Source of the DNA: Desulfobacteraceae bacterium UBA5616 | GTDB taxonomy: Bacteria; Desulfobacterota; Desulfobacteria; Desulfobacterales; UBA5616 | Length of the DNA stretch: 42,869 nucleotides | Direction of reading: 5' to 3' | Assembly (NCBI GenBank): GCA_002423615.1 | Contig: DIKO01000067.1 | Span: 1 to 42,869, forward strand | Shown here: positions 25,059 to 33,605 of the stretch, in pieces | How positions within the stretch are numbered: the first letter of the stretch is position 1 | Layout of the letters: each line of letters opens with the position of its first letter | Position numbers and translations under genes: made by a program | The notes under the pieces: model-generated | Database searches by the model: none | Seen by the model: only the letters and a program-made list of their open reading frames with translations | What the model was told of the DNA's origin: nothing

Positions 25059-27487
25059 TGCGGAGCAGACATTTCCGAAGCATTCGATATGGTGTTTTTT
25101 TGATAGTTACCTTTCTCTTCGCGGACAATGGTTTTGCGGTAACCGTGGAACCTCCCAAAAATCCAAACTCTGCAAAAGGATGCGCCATCTGTCATTACAG
25201 ATGGATCGATACTTTTTTTGTAGAGGGTAAAGGAACGGACCTGGTTCCCTATCAATCTGAGAAAGTGGTTGCTACACCGGAAATGTGCTTTTCATGCCAT
25301 GATGGGAGCGTCATGGACTCGCGGGACAGGATGCTTCACGGCAAGGAGCATAAAACGAATGTGAACCCCCCGGCCGGAATGAAAATTCCGGAGATATTCC
25401 CCCTTGATGAGGACGGCAAAGTTCAATGCGCCACGTGCCATACGGCCCATGGCGTCGAGAGCGGACCGGATGCCGAGGAAACGATTTTTTTGCGGACATC
25501 GAACAGGGATTCAGCCATGTGCGGCATGTGCCACCCTGATAAAGGCGGCGGTACGGCTGCGGGAAACCACTCCCTCGGTAAGAGCGGGAAGGTGATTCCA
25601 AACAGCCTTAAAATGCGGCACGCCCATGAAGGAAGTAATAAAAACAGTCTGATCTGCGAGACCTGCCACACTGCCCATGGATCGCAAAGCGAAGGGTATC
25701 TGGTAAAGGGTGCCGGGGACAGCGGCCTTTGTCTGGACTGCCATGGGGAAATGAACATGTTCGACCCCTCCGGCGGGAGAAACGCCAACCACGCGATCAA
25801 CGTAAAACCCCGAACCGCACCGATAACCGCCAAACTTCAGAAAGACGGGGCTAAACTTGGCTATAACGGCGTCTTCACCTGCCAGACCTGCCATAAAATT
25901 CACAACAACAAACCAAAAGAACCGGCATTGCTTTTCCTGAACAACCGCCAGGCAGCCCTTTGCCTGGAATGCCATCCCGACAAAAAGCGGCTTGAAAAAA
26001 CAAAACACAACCTGGCTGTCTCGGCCAGGGAAGAAAAAAACCTCGAAGGGGAAACCGCCACGGAATCCGGCATGTGTTCAGCCTGTCATCTGCCGCACAA
26101 GGCCGCCCGGAAACCCTATAAAAAAAATAAGAACACAGACCGGACAACGGCCCTCTGTCTGAGTTGCCACGCCAGGGGGATGTTTGCTGAAAATGAAAAG
26201 CTGGGGGGGTATCTTCATCCGGTGGACGTTACGATGTCTAAAACCACCGGCCTGGAACTGCCCTTGTTCAACAACCTCGGTACGGCGGATAAAGCAGGAA
26301 AATTAACGTGCGCCACCTGTCATGACACTCATGGGGGATCGATTCCGCCAGGGCCGTCTCCCATGAAACCAGACCGGCAAAATAATAAAAACATGCTCCT
26401 GAGAAAGTCCTCGCCGGAGATCTGCCGGCCCTGCCACGCAGATAAATTTGCTGTTGAAAAAACGCGGCACAACCTTGCCGGCGTATCTCCCGGCAGCAAT
26501 GAAATATTGAAACAGAAAGTTCCTGAACCGGACCTGTGCCGAAATTGCCACCGCATCCATAGCCGTGACCCTGAAGGATTTATCTGGCACAAGACCACCA
26601 CCGCCCCGGGCGGAAACCGGGTTTACGATACGTGTACCACCTGTCATGAAAAAGATGGCATTGCCCCTGAAATGACGGTTCGGGAAAATTCCCACCCGGT
26701 CAATATTTCCCTGACAAGCCAAACGCATCGGACGACGTTGCCGCTTTTCAATGCTACGGGTAAAAAAACGGATAAGGGCCTCATGACCTGCCGGACCTGC
26801 CATGACCCGCATCGCTCGTCTCCCCTCAAATCGGATAGCGGCAATCCTGTGTCTGTCAAAGGGAGCCCGGCAAACCCCTTCTTACGCATCGACGCTGCTC
26901 CGGATTCTGATCTGTGCATCAACTGCCATGGAGATAAAGCCGATGTCCGGCTAACGGATCATAATCTCGTTGCCACTGCACCGGACGCAAAAAATACTCC
27001 CGGCAGGTCACCGTTTGAATCCGGTGTTTGTGGTGCATGCCACCTCACCCATAACAGTGTTGAAAAGATTGCTTTGTGGGCAAGGGTTCCGGGTCCCGGG
27101 GACGATGTCATGGAACGGTTGTGCAATTCCTGCCATAGCCGGAATGGCGCGGCGGCGAATAAAGTTCCGCAGGTCTCGTCACATCCGGAAACATTATTCG
27201 TCAGTCAGTGGGAAGGGTATACCGGAGATGCATCGGCCTTTCCCCTTTTTGACAAAAAAACAGCTCGGCATATAAAGGCGGGCAATATTTCATGCCCGTC
27301 CTGCCATGATGTGCATCACTGGGGGCCGCGTCCTTTAACAGATAAAATGCCGGTGAACAGGGAAGGTGATGCCACCACGAGCTTTTTAAGGCCGAATATT
27401 CCCGAGCAGGTCTGCAGGCATTGCCACGGCCCTGAAGGATTGTTTGCGTTCAAGTATTTTCATGAACCCGAAGAACGGAAAAAATAA
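25055..27487 (+). CDS. Giant 20-heme periplasmic cytochrome c
   Basis: This 810-aa exported cytochrome (signal at about residues 10-28, ending GFA) has 20 CXXCH motifs, the most in this window. Many are CxxCHxxH (CATCHTAH, CETCHTAH, CQTCHKIH, CSACHLPH, CRTCHDPH). It is related to the 18-heme protein: both start with CAxCH..W.D.F, have a second CxSCHDG and third CxTCHxxH, and end with an EGDA.TSFLR block followed by CxxCHG and a YFH..E.RK tail. The likely role is a multi-centre wire between inner-membrane modules and the outer-membrane conduit. The next gene's TTG start lies 25 bp after its stop. Confidence 0.9.
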   Translation: MMRSRHFRSIRYGVFLIVTFLFADNGFAVTVEPPKNPNSAKGCAICHYRWIDTFFVEGKGTDLVPYQSEKVVATPEMCFSCHDGSVMDSRDRMLHGKEHKTNVNPPAGMKIPEIFPLDEDGKVQCATCHTAHGVESGPDAEETIFLRTSNRDSAMCGMCHPDKGGGTAAGNHSLGKSGKVIPNSLKMRHAHEGSNKNSLICETCHTAHGSQSEGYLVKGAGDSGLCLDCHGEMNMFDPSGGRNANHAINVKPRTAPITAKLQKDGAKLGYNGVFTCQTCHKIHNNKPKEPALLFLNNRQAALCLECHPDKKRLEKTKHNLAVSAREEKNLEGETATESGMCSACHLPHKAARKPYKKNKNTDRTTALCLSCHARGMFAENEKLGGYLHPVDVTMSKTTGLELPLFNNLGTADKAGKLTCATCHDTHGGSIPPGPSPMKPDRQNNKNMLLRKSSPEICRPCHADKFAVEKTRHNLAGVSPGSNEILKQKVPEPDLCRNCHRIHSRDPEGFIWHKTTTAPGGNRVYDTCTTCHEKDGIAPEMTVRENSHPVNISLTSQTHRTTLPLFNATGKKTDKGLMTCRTCHDPHRSSPLKSDSGNPVSVKGSPANPFLRIDAAPDSDLCINCHGDKADVRLTDHNLVATAPDAKNTPGRSPFESGVCGACHLTHNSVEKIALWARVPGPGDDVMERLCNSCHSRNGAAANKVPQVSSHPETLFVSQWEGYTGDASAFPLFDKKTARHIKAGNISCPSCHDVHHWGPRPLTDKMPVNREGDATTSFLRPNIPEQVCRHCHGPEGLFAFKYFHEPEERKK

Positions 27488-27512
27488 CGATACTTTATCA
27501 GAGGACTGTCAT

Positions 27513-28490
27513 TTGTTTATCCGCAATAAAAATACGGTATTCACTTTAAAGGGGTTTCTGACCATTTTTGCAGCAGCCGGCCTGCTGTTCGTTTCCTGCC
27601 GCGTTGTCTCAGCGGAAAACAAAAATGGTAACGTGGTTTCCAGTCAATCACCGGGACCGATCGCCGGCGAAAGACCTGTTCCACGGAATTTCAAGTTTGA
27701 AAACAAACAGGTCACCCCGGAAACGAATCTTCATTATACCGGCCGGTATTGCAATGAGTGCCATGAAAAAACACCCGTCCCAGGCGGCGATCGCTACCTG
27801 AAGTTTGGGGGAGGCTATGGGCAGTTATGCCGCTGCCATTCCATCGAACCTGCCGCCTACCTTCACCCCTTTGACATCATGCCGTCGCCTGAAAAAAAGA
27901 AAAAAATGCCGCCGGATTTTCCTCTCGAAAAGGGAAAGGTCACCTGTCTTACATGCCATGATATCTATCGGCAGTGCCAAAAGCGGCTGTTTGACAAAAA
28001 TTCACTGCGCGGAGCGCCTTACCCGAAGCGGACGGATTTCTGTTTTAAATGTCACGCCGTTGAAAAATACAAGCCGATCGATCCCCATCAGCAGATGGAT
28101 GATAACGGCGTGATACGGATAGAATCCTGTCTGATCTGCCACAAGGAAAAACCCGATGAAAAACACGCAACCTTCAAAGACGTTACGTTTATGGGGGATA
28201 TTGAAAAAATGTGCCGTCGATGCCACCATATCGCCGGGAATCACTCCGGAAACGCCGACCACATGGGGATTTTGCCCTCTGCTGACGGAATGCGGCGGAT
28301 CAAAGCCATGGAAGAAAAATATAACGCGCGTATTCCGCTGGACGAAAAGGGAAAAATGACCTGCATTACCTGTCATAACCCTCACCAGAAGGGGGTTATC
28401 CCGGAGAGCAGTCCCGGCGCCAGGGGAGCCGGCAGCAAATACCGTCACCGCCTGCCCAAAGACCTGTGCAAGGAATGCCATGAAATGTAG
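27513..28490 (+). CDS. Periplasmic heptaheme cytochrome c (copy 2)
   Basis: The product is 325 aa from a TTG at 27513, which has AGAGGA seven bases upstream and is followed by a good signal (LKGFLTIFAAAGLLFVSC). An ATG at 27462 inside the previous gene is the alternative but lacks a ribosome site. Seven CXXCH motifs match copy 1 at 10193 one for one, and so does the unusual LCRCH (27828-27839) between the first and second. The two copies bracket all three c-b-c modules and both giant cytochromes, which makes this the distal end of the duplicated superunit. About 200 bp without a gene follow. Confidence 0.88.
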   Translation: MFIRNKNTVFTLKGFLTIFAAAGLLFVSCRVVSAENKNGNVVSSQSPGPIAGERPVPRNFKFENKQVTPETNLHYTGRYCNECHEKTPVPGGDRYLKFGGGYGQLCRCHSIEPAAYLHPFDIMPSPEKKKKMPPDFPLEKGKVTCLTCHDIYRQCQKRLFDKNSLRGAPYPKRTDFCFKCHAVEKYKPIDPHQQMDDNGVIRIESCLICHKEKPDEKHATFKDVTFMGDIEKMCRRCHHIAGNHSGNADHMGILPSADGMRRIKAMEEKYNARIPLDEKGKMTCITCHNPHQKGVIPESSPGARGAGSKYRHRLPKDLCKECHEM

Positions 28491-28688
28491 GTATTGCCTT
28501 ATTACCAACGATCCGGTCGGCAAAATTCTCCTTGTCATGTTTCCATGGAATTGGTAAGGAGTTTATAGAAAATATTAATTTTCAGCGATACATTGGGGTA
28601 ATGGGGGATAGAACGGAGTCGGGGTTACAAATTCCATGCGCCCGGTTTGTTAAACCTTTAAACTGGAAAAACGCTGAATATTTTTAAT

Positions 28689-29354
28689 ATGAGGAAAAAA
28701 ATACCTGCATTACTGGCGATCCTGCATTTTGTTTTTTCTTCTGTCGCACTGGCGGGAACAATCTCGGGGTCTCCTCACGATTTCCTGGGGTATTCGGGGG
28801 ATGAATCCGGCGAGATCTGCAAACCCTGCCATGCACCCCATCAGACAAAACCATTGCCGGCACCCCTGTGGAATCAGGAATTGACCACCGATACCTATAC
28901 CATGTATGATTCCACGCCAACCTCTTTACTTAAAACCGCCCCACCCGCTTCAATCGATGCGAAAATGAGACTCCAGCCGGAAAGTTCGTCCAAGATGTGC
29001 CTGTCGTGCCACGATGGAACGGTGGCGCATGAAAATTTCGGCGATCTCGCTGACGGAGCAATCCCTCCTCACGGGGACGCATTGACCAGCGCCGACCTTG
29101 GAATGGACCACCCGATTTCATTTGTTTACGATACATCCCTGTCCGTGATTGAAAGAGATCTCTATGACCCGGCGACCAAACTTTCGGGCATTGTCGGCAG
29201 CATGGGGACCATCAATGACGACATGCTTTTTGAAGGCAGAATGGAATGTTCAACCTGCCATGATGTGCACAATAAAAGAGCGGTCGCAGGAACGAAACTG
29301 CTGCTGAAAGACAATGCCGGGTCGTCGTTGTGCTTGACCTGCCATGATAAATAA
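28689..29354 (+). CDS. Tetraheme periplasmic cytochrome c
   Basis: This 221-aa exported cytochrome (signal at about residues 1-22, cleaved near ALAG) has four CXXCH motifs (CKPCH, CLSCH, CSTCH, CLTCH). It is related to the first third of the dodecaheme at 33602: both carry C.(P/F)CH.PH, MCLSCHDGT, DDHPISFVYDT or MDHPISFVYDT, and end with CLTCHDK or CTACHDK. It could be the periplasmic partner of the beta-barrel conduit. No ribosome site is visible before ATG 28689 (AATATTTTTAAT), and the ATG follows an AT-rich stretch, so translation may use an AU-rich or leaderless start. Confidence 0.86.
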   Translation: MRKKIPALLAILHFVFSSVALAGTISGSPHDFLGYSGDESGEICKPCHAPHQTKPLPAPLWNQELTTDTYTMYDSTPTSLLKTAPPASIDAKMRLQPESSSKMCLSCHDGTVAHENFGDLADGAIPPHGDALTSADLGMDHPISFVYDTSLSVIERDLYDPATKLSGIVGSMGTINDDMLFEGRMECSTCHDVHNKRAVAGTKLLLKDNAGSSLCLTCHDK

Positions 29355-29419
29355 GTAATTTCGGATCTTCTGATAATTCTGAAAGAACGTAACGGCTGCC
29401 GAAGGATTCCCAAATCCAA

Positions 29420-30490
29420 ATGAAAAAAACGCTTTTTGTCATTTCCCTGCTGATCATGTGCCTGGGTTGCGCCGTAACTCCCGAAAAACCCGACGGCACC
29501 GCCAAAACCCTGTATTATCCCCCGCTGCCGCAGCAGCCGCGCCTCCAATTTCTTTTTGCCATATCCGGTGAAGATGATCTTGGAAAAAAACAAAGTGCAT
29601 TTAAGGAATTTGTGGCCGGCGAGATCCGGTATAACACATTGGGGCGGCCCTATGATATCGGCACCGCAAAGGGAAAGATTTACGTTCTCGACCGGAAGTT
29701 CAGAAAGATTGTTGTCCTTGATCTGGAAAAAAAGAATATGGTTTTTCTTAAAGACCGTGGGGCCGGCCGTCTCGGCAATCCATCGGGAATCTGGATCTCG
29801 GAAGAAAATTTCAAATATGTTGCGGATATGCAGAGAAAGCAGATCGTGGTATTTGATCAAAACGACGTTTATTTGAAAACTTACGGCAGCGGTGCGATAT
29901 TTGAAAAACCGGTTGATGTTGCCGTATTCGGAAACCGGGTCTACGTCATCGATATTGAGAAACATCAACTGTTCATCCTGGATAAAAACAGCGGGGCCGT
30001 CCTGAAGGCGGTGGGAGAGAAAGGAGATTTTTTCAAGCCCTCTCATGTGACGACGGGTCCGTCGGGTGACGTTTTCGTAAATGACGCCTTTAATTTCAGG
30101 GTGAAAAGGTTCACGCCTGAAGGTACGATGATGCAGATCCTCGGATTCCATGGCGATCAGTTCGGCGGGTTTGTACGTCCAAAGGGTCTGACCGTTGACA
30201 AAAAGGGGAATCTCTATGCCGTGGATGCTGCATTTGAAAATGTGCAGATATTTGACGACCAGGGAAAGCTGCTGCTGTTTTTCGGGGGTTCCGGTGACGA
30301 ACCCGGCAATATGTATCTGCCGGCGGGAATCGCGATCGATTATCAAAATGTCGGTTATTTTTCGAAATATGCGGATCCGAATTTCAGGGTGGAATATCTG
30401 GTATACGTGACCAATGCCTGGGGAGAAAAAAAAATCAACGTGTATGGGTTCGGGCACTGGATCGGCAGTGCCTTGCCGGAACCGGAATAG
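29420..30490 (+). CDS. NHL-repeat lipoprotein (copy 1, conduit module)
   Basis: This 356-aa protein has a lipoprotein signal (LIMCLGC, lipid Cys at about residue 17). About five or six NHL-type blades follow (IYVLDRKFRKIVVL, VYVIDIEKHQLFIL, VFVNDAFNFRVKRF, LYAVDAAFENVQIF). It is paralogous to 32541, and the two flank the beta-barrel gene. As a lipid-anchored propeller it probably sits at an outer-membrane leaflet and holds the conduit or the surface cytochrome in place (inference). No strong ribosome site precedes ATG 29420. Confidence 0.88.
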   Translation: MKKTLFVISLLIMCLGCAVTPEKPDGTAKTLYYPPLPQQPRLQFLFAISGEDDLGKKQSAFKEFVAGEIRYNTLGRPYDIGTAKGKIYVLDRKFRKIVVLDLEKKNMVFLKDRGAGRLGNPSGIWISEENFKYVADMQRKQIVVFDQNDVYLKTYGSGAIFEKPVDVAVFGNRVYVIDIEKHQLFILDKNSGAVLKAVGEKGDFFKPSHVTTGPSGDVFVNDAFNFRVKRFTPEGTMMQILGFHGDQFGGFVRPKGLTVDKKGNLYAVDAAFENVQIFDDQGKLLLFFGGSGDEPGNMYLPAGIAIDYQNVGYFSKYADPNFRVEYLVYVTNAWGEKKINVYGFGHWIGSALPEPE

Positions 30491-30549
30491 TGGCTGAATG
30501 ATGCGCAGCTTCCTGCGGGTTTCACCCAACGACTAAAAAAAATGACAAA

Positions 30550-32538
30550 ATGAAATTGAACCGGTGTATCTTGGATAGGTGTCTGCTGTTAATTCCGGCC
30601 GTTGTTGCTGTTCTTGCGACGGCGATGGTGTCGACTGCCCGCGCGGACGGATCTTTTTTTATTGAGAAGCCGAAGCTGGGGCTTGGCGCCTCCTACGAAT
30701 ATGAAGAAGAAAAAAGAACGCTTTCGGACATTGAAACGAAAACCACCACCCATGATTTTCGTGAACAAATGACCATCCGGACCAATGGATGGGTTTATCA
30801 CCCCAATCTCATGAAATACCGTCTTTCTTTTGATCCCGGATGGCGCCAGGAAACCTTTCGTCATTCTCACACGGCAGCGGGGTCAACTGAATCCGACAGG
30901 GATACATCGGTTCTGGGCTATGATGTAGGGACCTTGTTTTTTAAACAAAAACCCTGCTCATTGGATATTTTCGCCAACCGCAGCAACCGTCAGATCGACC
31001 TTTCATACGCAAAAGACACGGACATTGAAACAGAAACCTGGGGAAGCCGGTTGAATTATAAAAATGGCGTGTTGCCGTTTTCGATTGGTTTCATCAACCG
31101 GCAAACGGCTCAGACCGGCTTTTACAGGTCGGATGAGGACCGAAATGAGGTGCAGGCAAGAATCCGGCATAATTTAAAAAGAAGTGTTTCAGAACTGAAT
31201 TTTCTCCATGATGACACGGAAAAAACCACCCGGGCGGCATTTGGGTCCATTGACCTCGAATCCAATACCACCCATGCGGAATTGACCAATAATTATTTTT
31301 TCACCGGTGACGAGCGCATTCGGCTTGACTCCTTTCTTTATATGGGCCAGGCGGAATATAACGACATTCAGTTTGATATGCGGCAGGTCACTGAAAATTT
31401 TTTCTGGACCCACAGCGAAAATCTTCTGACCCAATACACGGCGCATTTAATCGAGCGGGAAGTAGATGGAATCAAGACAGAGGAACAGGGGGTGAAAGCG
31501 CTCCTGACCCACCACCTTGCCGATACACTGACGACGAACCTCGGAGGCGAGGCCAGCTTTAATGACTTTGACGGCGCAAGCGAAGATCGCTATCGAGCGG
31601 ATCTGGGATTTATCTACTTTCGTCCCATACCCGGGGGAAACATCGAGCTTGGGGTGAAATATGATTATGGGAGAACAAATCGAGACGGCCCGGCAAAACT
31701 GATCCCGACCGAATCCCGCCATATTCTCACGATCGGGGAAGAGGCGTTTCTCAAGGATGAGCGCGTTCTGATCGAATCCATCGTGGTAACGGATGTTTCG
31801 GGCGCAATCGTTTACACGGAAAATATCGATTACAGGATCATTGAAGTCGGACCCGAGGTTCGCATCAGCCGCAGCCTGCTGGGGGATATCGCCGATGGCC
31901 AGGAGGTGGTCGTCCGGTACTCCTACCGCGTGGATGAAGCGTATGATGATGCCCGGTTTGGTCAGGAATACCGATTCGATCTGGGGTTGTGGTCCTTCAT
32001 GAATTTGACGTACGCGCATCGCCGCCTGGATCAGAGTATTTTGTCCGGAGATTCCCCGGCCTATCCGATCGATAACACCCTCGACAGCGTCCATCTCAGA
32101 TTTGATGCCGGATGGTCGGAAACCCGTTTCGAGTATGAAGACCAAGACCGGGAGAATGGTACCTCCCTTACCACGAAAAGCATGCGGGAATTAATCAAAT
32201 ACCGGGTTTTGGATTCTCTCTCCATTTATATTTCAGGCCATTATGGAAGGAGGGAATTCACGGACACCAAAGAAAAGGAAAAATTTTACACCGTCGGGAC
32301 GGATGTTGGGTGGTCACCGGACTGGTGGTGCACCTTCAGCCTGATTTCCCAGTTGGGGAAAATCTCCGGAGACCGTCAGGACATGAGGTATTCGGAAATT
32401 TCTCCGAAGATCCGATTGACGTATGGCGTCTGGACTGCTTCGCTGGCTTATCGGATGACCGACCAGGAGGACCGGGACTTTGACGACAGTCTGTTGCGGA
32501 ATCGGATTTATTGCGTCGTGAACCGTTCACTTTGGTGA
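30550..32538 (+). CDS. Outer-membrane beta-barrel of a porin-cytochrome conduit
   Basis: This 662-aa protein has a signal peptide (cleaved near ARADG, residue about 33). The rest is free of hydrophobic helices and made of alternating amphipathic strands rich in Tyr, Phe, Arg and Glu (for example YRLSFDPGW, ELNFLHD, FIYFRPIPGG, YGVWTASLAYRM), ending in Trp as BAM substrates end in an aromatic. It has no heme motif. In the middle, a non-barrel segment with GxxVYTENIDYRI (about residues 415-460) may form a plug or loop domain. Flanked by NHL lipoproteins and by 4- and 12-heme cytochromes, it is the best candidate for the channel through which heme wires cross the outer membrane. It resembles MtrB/OmbB in plan, not in recognisable sequence. 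Confidence 0.85.
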   Translation: MKLNRCILDRCLLLIPAVVAVLATAMVSTARADGSFFIEKPKLGLGASYEYEEEKRTLSDIETKTTTHDFREQMTIRTNGWVYHPNLMKYRLSFDPGWRQETFRHSHTAAGSTESDRDTSVLGYDVGTLFFKQKPCSLDIFANRSNRQIDLSYAKDTDIETETWGSRLNYKNGVLPFSIGFINRQTAQTGFYRSDEDRNEVQARIRHNLKRSVSELNFLHDDTEKTTRAAFGSIDLESNTTHAELTNNYFFTGDERIRLDSFLYMGQAEYNDIQFDMRQVTENFFWTHSENLLTQYTAHLIEREVDGIKTEEQGVKALLTHHLADTLTTNLGGEASFNDFDGASEDRYRADLGFIYFRPIPGGNIELGVKYDYGRTNRDGPAKLIPTESRHILTIGEEAFLKDERVLIESIVVTDVSGAIVYTENIDYRIIEVGPEVRISRSLLGDIADGQEVVVRYSYRVDEAYDDARFGQEYRFDLGLWSFMNLTYAHRRLDQSILSGDSPAYPIDNTLDSVHLRFDAGWSETRFEYEDQDRENGTSLTTKSMRELIKYRVLDSLSIYISGHYGRREFTDTKEKEKFYTVGTDVGWSPDWWCTFSLISQLGKISGDRQDMRYSEISPKIRLTYGVWTASLAYRMTDQEDRDFDDSLLRNRIYCVVNRSLW

Positions 32539-32540
32539 AA

Positions 32541-33605
32541 ATGCCCGAAATGCATCATCCACATTCCAGCGGACGGACGCTTATACTCGTTCTGATGATA
32601 TCTCTGGGAATAACAGGATGCGCGCCCCAAACCGGCGTCTTAAATGTGGATCATCCGCAGGATATATTCTGGCCGAGCCCGCCGGATAAAAAGCGGATCC
32701 TGTTTTTACAGGCCATTTCCGGGCCCGCGGACCTGAACATCAACCCCGGTCTTTTAACACGGGTTTTTCGCTATATCGGTGGAAAAAACGAACTTTCAAT
32801 CGTTTCGCCCTATGGCGTTACCCTGGATGCCGATGGGAGACTTTACGTGGTCGATGCCTTTTTACATGGCGTGCATGTTTTTGATGCCGGGGCCAATAAA
32901 TATTCCGTTTTCCCGGCGGACAGTACAACCCTGCCCTCGCCCGTGGATATTGCCGTGGATGACGCCGGTGGTATTGTTTTCGTTACCGACTCCAAGAAGG
33001 GTGTGGTGAAAATATTCAAGGACCAGGGAAAACATCTGCAAAAGACATTCGGCGGCGAAATATTCAAACGGCCGACGGGCATCGCGATCAACCGGAAAAC
33101 CGGTGAACTGCTCGTGGTCGATACCCTGCAATCGCGGGTGTTCCGGTTCGACCTTTCAAGCCTTGCCCAAAAGGGGTCCTTCGGTGGCAGGGGCGAGTCC
33201 GATGGCCGGTTTCATTATCCGACCCTAATTTCCGTGACATCGGCCGGGGATATCATAGTATCCGACGCCTTGAATTTCAGGGTCCAGGTATTCTCGCCGG
33301 AAGGGCGGTTCTTATACAAAATCGGCGGCATGGGCAACAGTCCCGGGACCTTTTCAAGACCCAAGGGAGTGGCGTCCGACAGTGACGGGAACATTTACGT
33401 GATCGATGCCATTTTTGACAATATCCAGGTATTTGACAGCCAGGGCCGCCTGTTGACGGCATTTGGAACCCATGGCAGCGGGCCCGGGGAGTTCGGACTT
33501 CCAGCAGGGATCCATATCGATCAAAACGATTTAATTTATATATCGGATTCGAGTAACCGACGTGTCCAGGTGTTTCAGTATCTGAAAGAAGAAGCCACAC
33601 AATGA
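32541..33605 (+). CDS. NHL-repeat lipoprotein (copy 2, conduit module)
   Basis: The product is 354 aa from ATG 32541, two bases after the barrel stop and preceded by TGGTGA; the frame also opens from a TTG inside the barrel gene. The lipobox is ITGC (lipid Cys at about residue 28). About six NHL repeats are present (LYVVDAFLHGVHVF, IVFVTDSKKGVVKIF, LLVVDTLQSRVFRF, IYVIDAIFDNIQVF, IYISDSSNRRVQVF). It is paralogous to 29420. The ATGA overlap (33602-33605) couples it to the dodecaheme gene, the same propeller-then-cytochrome coupling seen twice upstream. Confidence 0.88.
   Translation: MPEMHHPHSSGRTLILVLMISLGITGCAPQTGVLNVDHPQDIFWPSPPDKKRILFLQAISGPADLNINPGLLTRVFRYIGGKNELSIVSPYGVTLDADGRLYVVDAFLHGVHVFDAGANKYSVFPADSTTLPSPVDIAVDDAGGIVFVTDSKKGVVKIFKDQGKHLQKTFGGEIFKRPTGIAINRKTGELLVVDTLQSRVFRFDLSSLAQKGSFGGRGESDGRFHYPTLISVTSAGDIIVSDALNFRVQVFSPEGRFLYKIGGMGNSPGTFSRPKGVASDSDGNIYVIDAIFDNIQVFDSQGRLLTAFGTHGSGPGEFGLPAGIHIDQNDLIYISDSSNRRVQVFQYLKEEATQ

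Noticed and set aside
28586..28600. CGATACATTGGGGTA as a fourth operator before the conduit genes
   Set aside because: Only 10 of 15 positions match TACCACATTGTGGTA and the palindrome is lost. It is too weak to claim, although the position is suggestive.
29162..30529. 455-aa open frame on the minus strand
   Set aside because: It covers the NHL lipoprotein gene and part of the tetraheme gene in antisense, with no signal, motif or ribosome site. It is a shadow frame.
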